43,340 bases of DNA from an uncultured Eubacterium sp. Lineage in GTDB: Bacteria; Bacillota; Clostridia; Lachnospirales; Lachnospiraceae. The notes below the pieces were generated by a model. It was not told where the DNA came from, did not search any database, and saw only the letters and a list, made by a program, of their open reading frames with translations. The DNA lies in NCBI GenBank assembly GCA_905235555.1, contig CAJOMD010000027.1, positions 1 to 43,340 of the forward strand, given 5' to 3'. The translations under genes and the position numbers were made by a program. This document shows, piece after piece, positions 24,262 to 34,586 of the stretch (its first letter is position 1; the number at the start of each line of letters is the position of its first letter).

Positions 24262-24481
24262 ACAATAAGTGCTTTGAAACGGCTTCGAGATGATATTTAA
24301 TTATAATCATTACTCAAAAAGCCATTACGGGCACGAACTCAAAAGAGCGAGTATTCTGATGAATACTCGCTCTTGTTCGTTCCAAAAAGTTTTTTGGTGA
24401 AAACTTTTTGTCCCTATGGCTTTTTTCGTACTGATTAATTAAATAAATCATCACTGCAGAATGTTTCAAAGCACTTATTGT
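24262..24481. repeat. 220-bp imperfect palindrome (MITE-like or structured terminator region)
   Basis: The ends are perfect 19-bp inverted repeats: ACAATAAGTGCTTTGAAAC at 24262-24280 and its reverse complement at 24463-24481. Inside, most of the left half (GATGAT…TTTAATTA…ATCA-TAC, AAAAAGCCAT) is matched by the right half. The centre holds a hairpin of 14-bp arms, AAGAGCGAGTATTC / GAATACTCGCTCTT (24343-24374), extended by ACGAAC/GTTCGT. A further hairpin, AAAAAGTTTT / AAAACTTTTT (24384-24409), lies in the right half. No coding sequence and no clear target-site duplication. It probably also ends the rplJL transcript. Confidence 0.8.
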
Positions 24482-24545
24482 CTTTCCTTTATAGCGAAAC
24501 ATTTAAGAATAACTGCGCCAACTTGTAAAGTCACATAGAGTTTTA

Positions 24546-24573
24546 TTGACAAATCTCAAAGAAGTGCTATAGT
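24546..24573 (+). promoter_or_regulatory. distal promoter upstream of the type III antitoxin
   Basis: TTGACA (24546-24551), 16-nt spacer, TATAGT (24568-24573). It lies 74 nt upstream of a second, better placed promoter. Confidence 0.6.
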
Positions 24574-24619
24574 GTTAATGTTGGTTATGTAATTTGATAA
24601 ATAACAAGAGTTAGTAGTG

Positions 24620-24648
24620 TTGACAAAACACATTTTTGTTCATACAAT
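24620..24648 (+). promoter_or_regulatory. promoter of the type III toxin-antitoxin operon
   Basis: TTGACA (24620-24625), 17-nt spacer, TACAAT (24643-24648). Expected start near 24655, about 20 nt before the first antitoxin repeat. A GTGTT/AACAC inverted repeat overlaps the -35 box and could be an operator. Confidence 0.82.
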
Positions 24649-24673
24649 AATAGTAGATAGAGGAATACTTTAT

Positions 24674-24765
24674 CGAAGAACAAGTGCGAGGGTAGCACTA
24701 TAAAGAAGTCCCAAACGAAGAATAAGTGCGAGGGTAGCACTATAAAGAAGTCCCAATTGAAGAAA
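24674..24765 (+). ncRNA. type III antitoxin RNA: 2.2 tandem 42-nt repeats
   Basis: Two near-identical 42-nt units (24674-24715, 24716-24757; two differences) and the first 8 nt of a third (TGAAGAAA). Each unit has a stem AGTGC/GCACT with loop GAGGGTA, and the loop GGG can pair with the CCC about 18 nt downstream, forming an H-type pseudoknot as in known ToxI-type antitoxins. The units are joined by an A-rich linker (CCCAAACGAAGAA), the kind of place where ToxN-type enzymes cut the precursor into single repeats. A terminator follows directly and then the toxin gene, the standard type III order. Family assignment is from architecture; the repeat sequence itself is not one I recognise. Confidence 0.82.
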
Positions 24766-24799
24766 GACTCTTGTACAAATGTACAAGAGTCTTTTTTTT
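24763..24799 (+). terminator. intrinsic terminator between antitoxin and toxin
   Basis: AGACTCTTGTAC / GTACAAGAGTCT around AAAT, then eight T. In type III systems such a terminator lets most transcripts stop after the antitoxin repeats, so RNA antitoxin exceeds toxin. Confidence 0.93.
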
Positions 24800-24814
24800 G
24801 TTAAAGGGGGAAAT

Positions 24815-25276
24815 ATGAAAAAGAAATACCAATTAAGAAGACTGTCTGAAAGATTCTATTCTAAATATAATGAGATAGAATATCCGGAAATAGAGAGAAA
24901 GAATGAAAGACCATATGTGGTTGTATTAGTGAAAATTAATATGAATACATTTGCATTGCCATTTAGAACGAATATTAAGCATAACGCTTGTTATAAATTC
25001 AAATGTAGTGGAAGAAAAACAAATTACATGACGGGATTAGATTTTTCTAAAGCGGTAGTAGTAAATGATGAAAAATATATTGGTGATAGGGCATTTATTG
25101 ATAATAAAGAATTTATGGAATTAGAAAATAGGTATTATTTTATCATTTCAAAGTTTAAAAAATATCTGTCAAATTATTATAGATATATAAATGGCGAGTT
25201 ACAAGGAAGAGATGCGGCAAAGTACAAATACACTACACTTAGATACTTTCATAAAGAATTAGAAATTAAAAAGTAA
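24815..25276 (+). CDS. type III toxin, ToxN/AbiQ-superfamily endoribonuclease (CptN/TenpN-like)
   Basis: 153 residues from ATG 24815, with AAAGGGGG upstream; a GTG at 24779 lies inside the terminator and is rejected. The sequence has a basic N-terminus (MKKKYQLRRLSERFYSKY), then ERPYVVVLVKINMNTFALPF, TNIKHNACYKFKCSGRKTNY, a GLDFSKAVVV-x-DEKYIG segment and a tyrosine-rich C-terminal helix region. The pattern 'VVLVKIN…FALPFR…H…' followed by 'DF.KAVVV' is that of small type III toxins, which are sequence-specific endoribonucleases inhibited by their pseudoknot RNA. The preceding tandem repeats and terminator make the assignment much stronger than the protein alone. I cannot tell CptN from TenpN. 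It sits between rplL and rpoB. Type III systems are known for phage abortive infection and plasmid or chromosome stabilisation. Confidence 0.8.
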   Translation: MKKKYQLRRLSERFYSKYNEIEYPEIERKNERPYVVVLVKINMNTFALPFRTNIKHNACYKFKCSGRKTNYMTGLDFSKAVVVNDEKYIGDRAFIDNKEFMELENRYYFIISKFKKYLSNYYRYINGELQGRDAAKYKYTTLRYFHKELEIKK

Positions 25277-25281
25277 AGTTT

Positions 25282-25455
25282 ATGATATTTTTAATCATAA
25301 TATGTTATAATAATAGTCAAAGCGAGGCAGACGAGGTGCCTGACTATACGAAGAAGGCACAGGCTATGGATTTGGAAAATTTGCCGGGCGTGTATGAAGT
25401 TACAGCATCGGTGGGAGATAAGATAGAAGATGGAAAGACTAAGATTAAAAAATAA
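25282..25455 (+). CDS. 57-residue ORF, probably a gene remnant
   Basis: Open frame from ATG 25282 (no ribosome binding site) reading a short hydrophobic start, then EADEVPDYTKKAQAMDLENL and VYEVTASVGDKIEDGKTKI. The second half is less AT-rich than its surroundings, and TATAAT lies inside the first codons (around 25306), so the annotated start may be accidental. It looks like the 3' end of a gene from elsewhere. Family not recognised. Confidence 0.3.
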   Translation: MIFLIIICYNNSQSEADEVPDYTKKAQAMDLENLPGVYEVTASVGDKIEDGKTKIKK

Positions 25456-25498
25456 CACTAAATAGTATTAGATGAACAACAAAGGGAGACTGAAAAAT

Positions 25499-26032
25499 AT
25501 GAAAAAAATTATCTTACTATTATTGATGTCAATATTGATGACGGCTTGTGTTAATGATAACCCTATTAGTTATGTGGAAAATCAACTAGGGGTGAAACTA
25601 AATAATGCGAAAGTAGAAAAGAATAAAGAAAAAGAAGAAAGTTTTCTGGGAGATGGTACTGCTTATACAATCATTAAAAACATAAACAAAAAATTCGAAA
25701 AACAAGTTAAGAACAGAAAGGATTGGAGTCATAAACCCACAAAATTAGAGAGATTATTATTGTACGGAGGTAAATACAGAATAGAGAAGGGACCAAACGT
25801 AGAACCATTTGAAGAAGAAATGGAAGAAGAACCATATGTAACGGATGATAAAGAAAAAAGAATTGTGCCTAAAATGAATAATGCTTATTACTATTTCAAG
25901 GATACTGAATGGTTTGAAAATGATAAAGAAAAAGAAAAAGAAAGGAGAATGGATCCGGTTCCAAGAAACTTTATAATTGCAGTGTACGATGTAGATGATA
26001 ACAGATTATATTATTACGAGTATGACAGTTAA
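25499..26032 (+). CDS. small lipoprotein of unknown function
   Basis: 177 residues from ATG 25499 (AAAGGGAG about 10 nt upstream; an earlier ATG at 25472 would bury the signal peptide). MKKIILLLLMSILMTAC is a type II signal peptide with lipobox MTAC. The mature part is highly charged, with Lys/Glu-rich stretches (KNKEKEESF, NDKEKEKERRM) and a C-terminal FIIAVYDVDDNRLYYYEYD. I do not recognise a domain. It lies downstream of the type III toxin in the extra DNA between rplL and rpoB, so it may have arrived with it. A terminator follows. Confidence 0.75.
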   Translation: MKKIILLLLMSILMTACVNDNPISYVENQLGVKLNNAKVEKNKEKEESFLGDGTAYTIIKNINKKFEKQVKNRKDWSHKPTKLERLLLYGGKYRIEKGPNVEPFEEEMEEEPYVTDDKEKRIVPKMNNAYYYFKDTEWFENDKEKEKERRMDPVPRNFIIAVYDVDDNRLYYYEYDS

Positions 26033-26051
26033 AACTAATATAAAAGAAAGA

Positions 26052-26082
26052 AAAAAAGTCTTGCAAACGCAAGGCTTTTTTG
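26052..26082 (+). terminator. intrinsic terminator before rpoB
   Basis: AAAGTCTTGC / GCAAGGCTTT around AAAC, then TTTT. Its right half overlaps the rpoB promoter. Confidence 0.85.
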
Positions 26083-26089
26083 TTATAAT
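26061..26089 (+). promoter_or_regulatory. rpoBC promoter, overlapping the terminator
   Basis: TTGCAA (26061-26066), 17-nt spacer, TATAAT (26084-26089) with an upstream TG giving an extended -10. Start near 26096, leader about 130 nt. It gives rpoBC transcription independent of rplJL, which the inserted DNA would otherwise separate. Confidence 0.7.
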
Positions 26090-26226
26090 GAAAGTCGCTG
26101 TTTATGCGGTCTTTATTTTTTGCGCCCAAAAACCCCTATTTTAAAGGGATTCCGAGCAAAAAAACTAATAAAATTAAGTATAAATAGCAGAAACTTTATT
26201 TAATTAACTTTAAAGGAGAAATGTCA

Positions 26227-29200
26227 ATGGAGAAGAACAGAATTCGTCCTGTGAAAGCAGGAAAAGGAATGAGAATGAGCTATTCTAGACAAAAAGATGT
26301 GCTAGACATTCCTAATTTGATTGAAGTTCAGAGAGATTCATATGACTGGTTCTGCACTGAAGGCCTAAGGGAAGTTTTAGATAGTGTATCTCCAATTGAG
26401 AGTCATGATCAAAACTTGAGCTTAGAGTTTATTGACTTTGAAGTGTGTGAAGATGAGAAGAAGTACTCTATTGAAGAGTGTAAAGAAAGAGATGCTACTT
26501 ACTCAGCTCCACTTCGTGTTAAAGTGCGCCTTCATAATAAGGAAACAGGTGAAATCACTGAACACACAATTTTTATGGGTGACTTACCACTCATGACAAA
26601 GACAGGTACCTTCGTAATCAATGGTGCTGAGCGTGTAATAGTTTCTCAGCTAGTTAGATCACCAGGTATCTACTTTGACGTAGAAAACGATAAGATTGGT
26701 AAAGAACTTTACTCATCACAGATTATACCTATTAGAGGTGCGTGGTTAGAATATGAAACAGATTCTAACGACATCTTCAATGTGCGTGTAGATAGAGCTA
26801 GAAAAGTTCCTGTAACTACACTTGTTAGAGCACTAGGTGTTTCTACTAATGAAGAAATCCTAGAGATGTTTGGCGATGAGGCAAAGATCAAAGCTACATT
26901 AGAAAAGGATAACACTGAGGATTACGAGAGTGGTCTAAGGGAAGTTTATGCGAAGATTCGTCCAGGTGAGCCTTTCAGTAAGGAAAGTGCTGAGAACATT
27001 ATTGGAAATATGTTCTTTGACGATCACAGATACGATTTAGCCAGAGTTGGTAGATATAAATACAATAAGAAGCTTGCTTACAAGAATCGTATTGTAGGAT
27101 TTACTTTGGCGGAGTCAGTAGTAGATCAGAATACTGGCGAGATTATTGCTAGAAAAGGAAAGACTGTGGATGAAGAACTTGCTATCAAGATTCAAAACGC
27201 TGCAGTTCCTTCAGTTACAGTTGAAATAGAAGTTCAGGGCGAGAATGGACCAGAGAAGTCTACAGAAAAAGTTATGTCTAACATGGCTGTAGATATCGGT
27301 AACTATGTGAAGTTTGACGCTTCTGAATATGGTATTAACGAGGATGTTTACTATCCAGCATTGATGGAACTTATGGCTGAGAACAAAAAGGTTTCTGACC
27401 TTAAGGAAGCTATTAAGAAAAACACTGCTAAGTTGATGCCAAAACACATTACAAAAGAAGATATTTTTGCATCTATTAACTATTGTATGAATATCGAAAA
27501 AGGTATTGGTACTACAGATGACATCGACCACTTAGGAAACAGACGTATCCGTGCGGTTGGCGAGCTGCTTCAGAACCAGTATCGTATCGGTTTCTCAAGA
27601 ATGGAAAGAGTTGTTAAAGAAAGAATGACTAACCAGGATTTGGAAACTGTATCTCCACAGACATTAATTAATATTAAACCTGTAACAGCTGCTGTTAAGG
27701 AATTCTTCGGAAGTTCACAGTTGTCACAGTTCATGGACCAAAACAACCCACTTGGTGAGCTTACACACAAGAGACGTCTATCAGCCCTAGGTCCTGGTGG
27801 TCTTTCAAGAGACCGTGCCGGATTTGAGGTTCGTGACGTTCACTATACTCACTATGGAAGAATGTGTCCTATTGAGACACCTGAAGGACCAAACATCGGT
27901 CTAATCAACTCATTTGCTACATACGCTAGACTAAATGAGTACGGTTTTGTTGAGGCTCCATATAGAGTAGTAGATAAAAAGAATAAGAACAATCCTGTAG
28001 TTACAGACGAAGTTGTTTACCTTGCGGCAGACGAGGAAGATAACTACACAGTAGCACAGGCGAACGAACCTTTGGACGCCAAAGGACACTTCGTTAACAA
28101 TAACGTATCAGGTCGTTACAGAGAGGAAATTTCACAGTTCCCTAAATCAAGAATTGATTTGATGGATGTGTCACCTAAGATGGTATTCTCAATTGCCACA
28201 TCAATGATTCCTTTCTTACAGAACGACGATGCTAACCGTGCGCTAATGGGATCAAACATGCAGCGTCAGGCAGTACCTCTAATGACTACTGAAGCTCCAG
28301 TAATCGGTACAGGTATGGAAGCGAAGGCTGCTGTGGACTCAGGTGTGTGCGTAGTGGCAGAACATCCTGGTGAAGTAATAAGATCTTCATCAGAAGAAAT
28401 CACTATTAAGAATAGTGATAACAAAGAAGAACAAACATACAAACTAATTAAGTTTGCTAGAAGTAACCAGTCAAACTGCTATAACCAGAGACCAATCGTT
28501 TCAATTGGCGACAAGGTGGAAGCAGGTGAAGTGATAGCCGATGGTGCATCTACATCAAACGGTGAGATTGCTCTAGGTAAGAACCCACTAATCGGTTTCA
28601 TGACTTGGGAAGGCTATAACTACGAGGATGCTGTACTTCTTAGTGAAAGATTAGTTCAAGATGATGTTTATACATCTATTCATATAGAAGAATACGAAAC
28701 TGAAGCTAGAGATACAAAACTTGGACCAGAAGAAATCACAAATGATGTAGCTGGTGTGGGTGAAGAAGCTAGAAAGAACTTGGATGAGAGAGGAATCATC
28801 AGAATAGGTGCTGAAGTGAGAGCAGGTGATATCCTTGTTGGTAAAGTTACTCCAAAGGGAGAGACTGAACTTACTCCAGAAGAAAGACTTCTTCGTGCTA
28901 TCTTTGGCGAGAAGGCTAGAGAGGTTAGAGATACATCTCTTAAAGTACCTCATGGTCAGTCGGGTATCGTAGTGGATACAAAGGTATTTGAGAGAAAGGC
29001 AGGAGACGAACTTCCACCTGGAGTGAATGAATCAGTTCGCATCTATGTTGCTCAGAAGAGAAAAATCTCTGTTGGTGATAAGATGGCTGGACGTCACGGT
29101 AACAAGGGTGTAGTTTCTCGTGTGCTTCCTGTTGAGGATATGCCATTCTTACCAAACGGTCGTCCACTTGATATCGTACTTAACCCATTGGGCGTGCCTT

Positions 29201-30057
29201 CACGTATGAATATTGGACAGGTACTAGAAATCCACTTGTCACTTGCTGCAAAGGTGCTAGGATTTAACATTTCTACTCCAGTATTTGACGGAGCAGACGA
29301 AAATGACATCATGGATACTCTAGAACTTGCTAATGATTATGCGAATATGGAATTCAAAGACTTCAAAGCTAAATACAAAGACGTATTAGTGAAAGATGTT
29401 TTGAAATACTTAGAGGAAAATCAAGACCACAGAGATGAGTGGAAAGGTGTTCCTATTAGAAGAGATGGTAAGGTACTACTTCGTGATGGTAGAACTGGTG
29501 ATTATTTCGATAACCCAGTAACAATCGGTTTCATGCACTACTTGAAACTACACCACTTAGTAGACGATAAGATTCATGCTCGTTCCACAGGTCCTTACTC
29601 ACTTGTTACTCAGCAGCCACTTGGTGGTAAAGCTCAATTCGGTGGACAGAGATTTGGTGAGATGGAGGTTTGGGCTTTGGAAGCTTACGGTGCATCTTAC
29701 ACACTTCAAGAAATCCTTACAGTTAAGTCTGATGATGTGGTTGGTCGTGTTAAGACATATGAAGCTATCATCAATGGTAGAAGTATTCCACAGGCAGGTA
29801 TCCCTGAATCGTTCAAGGTACTTATCAAGGAACTTCAGTCATTATCACTTGATGTTAAGGTATTAGACGAGAACGACAAAGAAGTTGAGATTAGAGAGAA
29901 CCAAGATTACGGCGATACATCTTTCAACTCGATTTTAAACAGCGATAAAAATTACGGCAAAAAAGAAACTATGAGTGATATGCAAAAAGCAGGATTCAGT
30001 GCAGACAAGGGCGTAGATAAGAACCTTGATGTGATGGATGCTGAAGATGCAGAATAA
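26227..30057 (+). CDS. rpoB: DNA-directed RNA polymerase subunit beta
   Basis: Catalytic-core subunit, about 1276 residues. ATG 26227 is favoured over ATG 26221 because AAAGGAG ends only 2 nt before the latter. The sequence is intact: N-terminal lobe, then the rifampicin pocket [20 protein letters not shown] with [13 protein letters not shown], and the [15 protein letters not shown] block. The C-terminal clamp contains [12 protein letters not shown] and [20 protein letters not shown]. The Asp, His and Ser residues whose substitution gives rifampicin resistance are wild type, so this copy predicts sensitivity. The tail ends in an acidic DVMDAEDAE. Unlike the usual rplL-rpoB junction, its upstream neighbour is a lipoprotein gene. 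Confidence 0.98.
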   Translation: MEKNRIRPVKAGKGMRMSYSRQKDVLDIPNLIEVQRDSYDWFCTEGLREVLDSVSPIESHDQNLSLEFIDFEVCEDEKKYSIEECKERDATYSAPLRVKVRLHNKETGEITEHTIFMGDLPLMTKTGTFVINGAERVIVSQLVRSPGIYFDVENDKIGKELYSSQIIPIRGAWLEYETDSNDIFNVRVDRARKVPVTTLVRALGVSTNEEILEMFGDEAKIKATLEKDNTEDYESGLREVYAKIRPGEPFSKESAENIIGNMFFDDHRYDLARVGRYKYNKKLAYKNRIVGFTLAESVVDQNTGEIIARKGKTVDEELAIKIQNAAVPSVTVEIEVQGENGPEKSTEKVMSNMAVDIGNYVKFDASEYGINEDVYYPALMELMAENKKVSDLKEAIKKNTAKLMPKHITKEDIFASINYCMNIEKGIGTTDDIDHLGNRRIRAVGELLQNQYRIGFSRMERVVKERMTNQDLETVSPQTLINIKPVTAAVKEFFGSSQLSQFMDQNNPLGELTHKRRLSALGPGGLSRDRAGFEVRDVHYTHYGRMCPIETPEGPNIGLINSFATYARLNEYGFVEAPYRVVDKKNKNNPVVTDEVVYLAADEEDNYTVAQANEPLDAKGHFVNNNVSGRYREEISQFPKSRIDLMDVSPKMVFSIATSMIPFLQNDDANRALMGSNMQRQAVPLMTTEAPVIGTGMEAKAAVDSGVCVVAEHPGEVIRSSSEEITIKNSDNKEEQTYKLIKFARSNQSNCYNQRPIVSIGDKVEAGEVIADGASTSNGEIALGKNPLIGFMTWEGYNYEDAVLLSERLVQDDVYTSIHIEEYETEARDTKLGPEEITNDVAGVGEEARKNLDERGIIRIGAEVRAGDILVGKVTPKGETELTPEERLLRAIFGEKAREVRDTSLKVPHGQSGIVVDTKVFERKAGDELPPGVNESVRIYVAQKRKISVGDKMAGRHGNKGVVSRVLPVEDMPFLPNGRPLDIVLNPLGVPSRMNIGQVLEIHLSLAAKVLGFNISTPVFDGADENDIMDTLELANDYANMEFKDFKAKYKDVLVKDVLKYLEENQDHRDEWKGVPIRRDGKVLLRDGRTGDYFDNPVTIGFMHYLKLHHLVDDKIHARSTGPYSLVTQQPLGGKAQFGGQRFGEMEVWALEAYGASYTLQEILTVKSDDVVGRVKTYEAIINGRSIPQAGIPESFKVLIKELQSLSLDVKVLDENDKEVEIRENQDYGDTSFNSILNSDKNYGKKETMSDMQKAGFSADKGVDKNLDVMDAEDAE

Positions 30058-30074
30058 GGAAGGAGGAGATTAAA

Positions 30075-33000
30075 ATGGCAGATAACAAAGCAAAAGAACA
30101 AATCATTTTTGATAAAGTAAAAATCGGTCTAGCTTCTCCTGAGAAGATTCGTGAGTGGTCAAGAGGTGAGGTTACAAAACCTGAGACTATTAACTATAGA
30201 ACTCTTAAACCAGAAAAAGACGGATTATTCTGTGAGAAGATATTTGGACCTAGCAAAGACTGGGAGTGTCACTGTGGTAAGTATAAGAAACAACGTTTCA
30301 AAGGCATGATTTGTGACCGATGCGGCGTTGAAGTTACTCGTTCAAGTGTTCGTCGTGAGCGCATGGGTAGTATTGAACTTGCTACACCAGTTTCACACAT
30401 TTGGTACTTCAAGGGTGTTCCATCAAGAATGGGACTTGTACTTGATATGTCACCAAGAGTACTAGAGAAGGTACTATACTTTGCTTCATACATTGTGTTG
30501 GATCCAAAGGATACTCCACTAGATTATAAGCAAGTTTTAACTGAGAGAGAATACAGAGAAGCCAGAGAAGAATATGGCAGTGAGTTTACAGTAGGCATGG
30601 GTGCTGAAGCTATCAAGCAGATTCTTGAGGCAATCGATATTGATGAAGAATTAGAAAATCTTAAAGAAGAACTAGAGAATGCTACAGGCCAGAAGAAGAC
30701 AAAACTTCTTAAGAGACTTGATGTGTTTGAAGCTTTCAGAACTTCAGAAAATAAGCCTGAGTGGATGGTAATGGATGTAGTTCCAGTTATCCCACCAGAA
30801 CTTAGACCTATGGTTCAGTTAGATGGTGGTAGATTTGCTACATCTGATTTGAATGACTTATATAGAAGAATTATCAACAGAAACAATCGTTTGAACAAAC
30901 TACTTGATCAAATGGCGCCTGAGATTATCGTTCGTAACGAGAAGAGAATGCTACAGGAAGCTGTTGATGCTTTAATCGATAACGGTAGACGTGGTAGAGC
31001 AGTGACTGGCCCTGGTAACAGAGCGCTCAAATCACTATCAGATATGCTTAAAGGTAAGCAAGGACGTTTCCGTCAAAACTTATTGGGTAAGCGTGTTGAC
31101 TACTCAGGACGTTCAGTTATCGTGGTAGGACCAGAACTAAAGATTTATCAGTGTGGTCTACCAAAAGAAATGGCTATCGAACTATTTAAACCTTTCGTAA
31201 TGAAAGAGTTAGTTAAACAAGAAAAGGCACACAATGTTAAGAGTGCTAAGAAGATGGTCGAGAGACTAGAGAATGATGTATGGGATATATTAGAAGAGGT
31301 TATCAAAGAGCATCCAGTTATGCTTAACCGTGCCCCTACACTTCACAGACTTGGTATTCAGGCATTTGAGCCTATCCTAGTAGAAGGTAAAGCTATTAGA
31401 CTTCACCCATTAGTATGTGCTGCATTTAACGCGGACTTTGACGGTGACCAAATGGCTGTTCACCTTCCATTGTCAGAGGAAGCTCAGGCAGAATGTAGAT
31501 TCTTGCTACTTTCTCCAAACAACCTACTAAAACCTTCAGATGGTGAGCCAGTGGCAGTTCCATCACAGGATATGGTTTTGGGTATCTACTATTTGACTAT
31601 GTCAAAACCAGTAGACTACACAGGAACTGAGAGAGAAAAAGAACTTCCAAAGAATGCTAAGATATATAATTCAGAAGAAGAAATCAGAGCTGATCTTGAT
31701 AAGAAGAAAATCAAGGCAACAGATTTGATTAAGTTCAACTATGTTCACGTAATGAGTGAAAATGAAGAAGAAATACAGGAAATCATTTGTACTCCAGAGG
31801 ACGTATTTGGAAAATCATTTAGTAGTCCAAACCAGGCTATCCTTGCTTACGACAATAAGGAAATCACTCTTCACGAAAAGATTAACGTTAGAAGAACAGT
31901 CCTTAACGGCAAAGGCAAAGAAATCACAGGTATGGTTAAGACTACAGTTGGTCGTATCATCTTCAACGAAGCTATCCCACAGGATATCGGAATGATTGAG
32001 AGAAAGACTGATGCTGATTATCTAAGATACGAGATTGAACATCGTTTAGAGAAGAAACCTTTAGGACCAATGATTAAGAAGATTATCGATATTCACGGTG
32101 CTACTAAGGCCGCAGAAGTATTAGATAAGATTAAAGCTCTTGGTTATAAGTATTCAACTATCGCTGCTCTAACAGTATCTGTGGCCGATATGACTATTCC
32201 TGCTTCCAAGAAAGAAAAATTGGCTGAGGCAGATGCACAAGTAGAGAGAGCCCAGACTATGTACGAGCGTGGCTTGATGACAAACGAAGAGCGTTACAAA
32301 GCTGTTATCGATGTCTGGAATGCTACAAACAAGACTGTTAAGACAGACTTGTTAAAAGGTCTTGATAGATATAATAACCTAAGAATTATGTGGAAGTCAG
32401 GAGCCAGAGGTTCTGATGATCAGATTGCACAGTTAGCTGGTATGCGTGGCTTGATGTCAGATACTACAGGTAAAGATATTGAACTTCCAATTAAGTCAAG
32501 TTTCCGTGAAGGTCTAGATGTTTTGGAATACTTTATTTCTGCACACGGTGCTAGAAAAGGTCTTTCAGATACAGCTCTTAGAACAGCCGATTCAGGATAT
32601 TTGACACGTCGTTTGGTTGACGTTTCACAGGGTCTAATTATTAGAGAAGTAGATTGTTGTGAAGACAAAGATGAACTCCCATATATCGAAGTTGAACCTT
32701 TGGTAAGAAAGGGTAAAGAAATAGAATCTCTAGAAGAGAGAATTACAGGTAGAACTGCAGCTGAGACATACAAGGACAAGAAGGGTAATATGATTGTTAA
32801 GAAAAATCACGTTATTTACCCAGAGAGAGCTAAGAAGTTGATTGAAGCTGGTTATAAATCAATTAAGATTAGAACAGTTCTAACATGTAAATCACATCTT
32901 GGAGTTTGTGCTAAATGTTACGGTACAAACCTTGCTACTGGAAAGACAGTTCAAGTAGGTGAGGCAGTTGGTATTATAGCTGCTCAATCTATCGGTGAGC

Positions 33001-33854
33001 CAGGTACACAGCTTACAATGAGAACGTTCCACTCTGGTGGTATTGCCGGTGATGATATCACAAACGGTCTTCCTCGTGTGGAAGAGTTGTTCGAGGCTAG
33101 AAAGCCTAAGGGTGTTGCTATCGTAACTGAAATTGGCGGTAAAGCAAAAGTTCACAAAGATGGTAACAAGACAGAAGTAGAAGTTACAAATAAAGAAACT
33201 GGTGAGAGCAAGACTTACCTAATTCCATTTGGAATGAGACTTATCGATGATTTAACAAGAAAGAACTTGAATGCCGGAGATAAGTTGACAGAAGGTAACA
33301 TTAATCCTCACGATATTCTTGCAATCAAAGATGTAAGAGCAGTGCAAGATTATATCTTATCAGAAGTAATTAACGTATATAATTCACAAGGTGTAGGAAT
33401 CAACGACAAGCACTTAGAGATTATCGTACGTCAGATGCTTAAAAAGATTACTGTGGAAGATGCAGGCGATTCAAACTTTGTACCAGGCACAAATGTAGGA
33501 ACTATTGAATTTAATGAAGTTAATGAACAGCTTGAGGCTGAAGGAAAGAAACCTGCTACCGGTAAGCAAGTACTTCTTGGTATCACAAAGGCTTCGCTTG
33601 CTACAGATTCATTCTTAGCAGCAGCTTCATTCCAAGAGACTACAAAGAATCTTACAGAAGCTGCTATCAAAGGTAGAATCGACCCACTTAACGGAATCAA
33701 AGAAAATGTACTTATTGGTAAGTTGATTCCAGCTGGTACTGGTATGAAGATTTACAACAGAGTAAAACTTAATACTGACGAGACTATAGCAGCAACAGTT
33801 CAAGAAGCTGTGGAAGTACCTACAGAAGAAACTAAGACAGAAGAGGCAGAATAA
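30075..33854 (+). CDS. rpoC: DNA-directed RNA polymerase subunit beta'
   Basis: Catalytic subunit, 1259 residues. The N-terminal zinc ribbon CHCGKYKKQ…CDRCGVEV is present, followed by the lid and rudder region, the active-site Mg2+ loop [14 protein letters not shown] near residue 455, the bridge helix area ([20 protein letters not shown], then [13 protein letters not shown]), and the second zinc site with [13 protein letters not shown]. The last residues are acidic ([13 protein letters not shown]). AAGGAGG precedes ATG 30075, 17 nt after rpoB. The stop codon overlaps the start of yhhQ by one base. Confidence 0.98.
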   Translation: MADNKAKEQIIFDKVKIGLASPEKIREWSRGEVTKPETINYRTLKPEKDGLFCEKIFGPSKDWECHCGKYKKQRFKGMICDRCGVEVTRSSVRRERMGSIELATPVSHIWYFKGVPSRMGLVLDMSPRVLEKVLYFASYIVLDPKDTPLDYKQVLTEREYREAREEYGSEFTVGMGAEAIKQILEAIDIDEELENLKEELENATGQKKTKLLKRLDVFEAFRTSENKPEWMVMDVVPVIPPELRPMVQLDGGRFATSDLNDLYRRIINRNNRLNKLLDQMAPEIIVRNEKRMLQEAVDALIDNGRRGRAVTGPGNRALKSLSDMLKGKQGRFRQNLLGKRVDYSGRSVIVVGPELKIYQCGLPKEMAIELFKPFVMKELVKQEKAHNVKSAKKMVERLENDVWDILEEVIKEHPVMLNRAPTLHRLGIQAFEPILVEGKAIRLHPLVCAAFNADFDGDQMAVHLPLSEEAQAECRFLLLSPNNLLKPSDGEPVAVPSQDMVLGIYYLTMSKPVDYTGTEREKELPKNAKIYNSEEEIRADLDKKKIKATDLIKFNYVHVMSENEEEIQEIICTPEDVFGKSFSSPNQAILAYDNKEITLHEKINVRRTVLNGKGKEITGMVKTTVGRIIFNEAIPQDIGMIERKTDADYLRYEIEHRLEKKPLGPMIKKIIDIHGATKAAEVLDKIKALGYKYSTIAALTVSVADMTIPASKKEKLAEADAQVERAQTMYERGLMTNEERYKAVIDVWNATNKTVKTDLLKGLDRYNNLRIMWKSGARGSDDQIAQLAGMRGLMSDTTGKDIELPIKSSFREGLDVLEYFISAHGARKGLSDTALRTADSGYLTRRLVDVSQGLIIREVDCCEDKDELPYIEVEPLVRKGKEIESLEERITGRTAAETYKDKKGNMIVKKNHVIYPERAKKLIEAGYKSIKIRTVLTCKSHLGVCAKCYGTNLATGKTVQVGEAVGIIAAQSIGEPGTQLTMRTFHSGGIAGDDITNGLPRVEELFEARKPKGVAIVTEIGGKAKVHKDGNKTEVEVTNKETGESKTYLIPFGMRLIDDLTRKNLNAGDKLTEGNINPHDILAIKDVRAVQDYILSEVINVYNSQGVGINDKHLEIIVRQMLKKITVEDAGDSNFVPGTNVGTIEFNEVNEQLEAEGKKPATGKQVLLGITKASLATDSFLAAASFQETTKNLTEAAIKGRIDPLNGIKENVLIGKLIPAGTGMKIYNRVKLNTDETIAATVQEAVEVPTEETKTEEAE

Positions 33855-34579
33855 TGAACGAATTGTTACTAATCGGATCAATTTTTTTGATCTTTGGCGC
33901 AGAGTTAGCTTTTTATAAGCTCTTTGCAAAAAGTGGACTATATGTGTTCACGGCAATTGCCACTATTGCAGCAAATATTGAGGTTTTGATTTTTATTCAA
34001 GCATTTGGCCTTGATATGACACTAGGAAATGTATTGTTTGCAGCCACATTCCTCTGTACAGATATCATCAGTGAGGTGTACGGTGCTAGAGAAGCAAGAA
34101 AAGCTGTAACAATCGGTATTATTACAAATATTACTTTTGTAATCTTTGCACAGTGGTGGCTACTGTATACACCATCAAAGATTGATACTGTAATGCCGCA
34201 TATGCATGGAGTATTTGATCAAGTGCCACGTATTATGATTGCAAGTTTGCTTGTTTATATTATCGTACAGTACTTGGATGTATTCCTATATCACAAGTGG
34301 TGGAAACTTACTGACAAGATGTTTGGAAATCATAGAAAGTATTTGTGGTTCAGAAATAATGCATCAACATTAGTATCACAATTTATAAACACAGTATTGT
34401 TTAACGCATTTGCATTCTACGGGACTGTAAGCACAGGAGAATTGATGAGCTTCATATTTGTGGGCTATATAATCTTTGTGGTTACATCTTTGGCGGATAC
34501 ACCTTTTGTATATCTAGCTAGAAAGATATCAGATAAGGGTAAATTTGTAATGGTATCAGACCCAGATGCAAAAAACTAA
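33854..34579 (+). CDS. yhhQ: queuosine precursor transporter (YhhQ/VUT family)
   Basis: Integral membrane protein of 241 residues with about six to seven hydrophobic segments. Family blocks: IFGAELAFYKLFAKSGLYV, the LFAATFLCTDIISEVYGAREA block typical of the family, and FRNNASTLVSQFINTVLFNA. The family imports 7-cyano- or 7-aminomethyl-7-deazaguanine for queuosine tRNA modification. Its ATG shares the A of the rpoC stop (TAATG), so it is translationally coupled to rpoC; no separate ribosome binding site is evident. No queuosine-synthesis gene is nearby in the window. Confidence 0.88.
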   Translation: MNELLLIGSIFLIFGAELAFYKLFAKSGLYVFTAIATIAANIEVLIFIQAFGLDMTLGNVLFAATFLCTDIISEVYGAREARKAVTIGIITNITFVIFAQWWLLYTPSKIDTVMPHMHGVFDQVPRIMIASLLVYIIVQYLDVFLYHKWWKLTDKMFGNHRKYLWFRNNASTLVSQFINTVLFNAFAFYGTVSTGELMSFIFVGYIIFVVTSLADTPFVYLARKISDKGKFVMVSDPDAKN

Positions 34580-34586
34580 TATAGCA

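Noticed and set aside
24314-24502. 62-residue minus-strand ORF in the rplL-rpoB gap
   Set aside because: It lies across the 220-bp palindrome, with no ribosome binding site and no recognisable protein features.
24674-24757. Resemblance of the 42-nt repeats to a T-box core (AGGGTGGTACCGCG … GTCCC) or to another riboswitch
   Set aside because: The key TGG of the T-box bulge is TAG here, no Stem I is present, and the element is tandemly repeated with a toxin-like gene behind it. The type III antitoxin reading explains all parts.
24674-24765. Short CRISPR-like array
   Set aside because: The repeats are directly adjacent without spacers, only two full units exist, and no cas genes are near.
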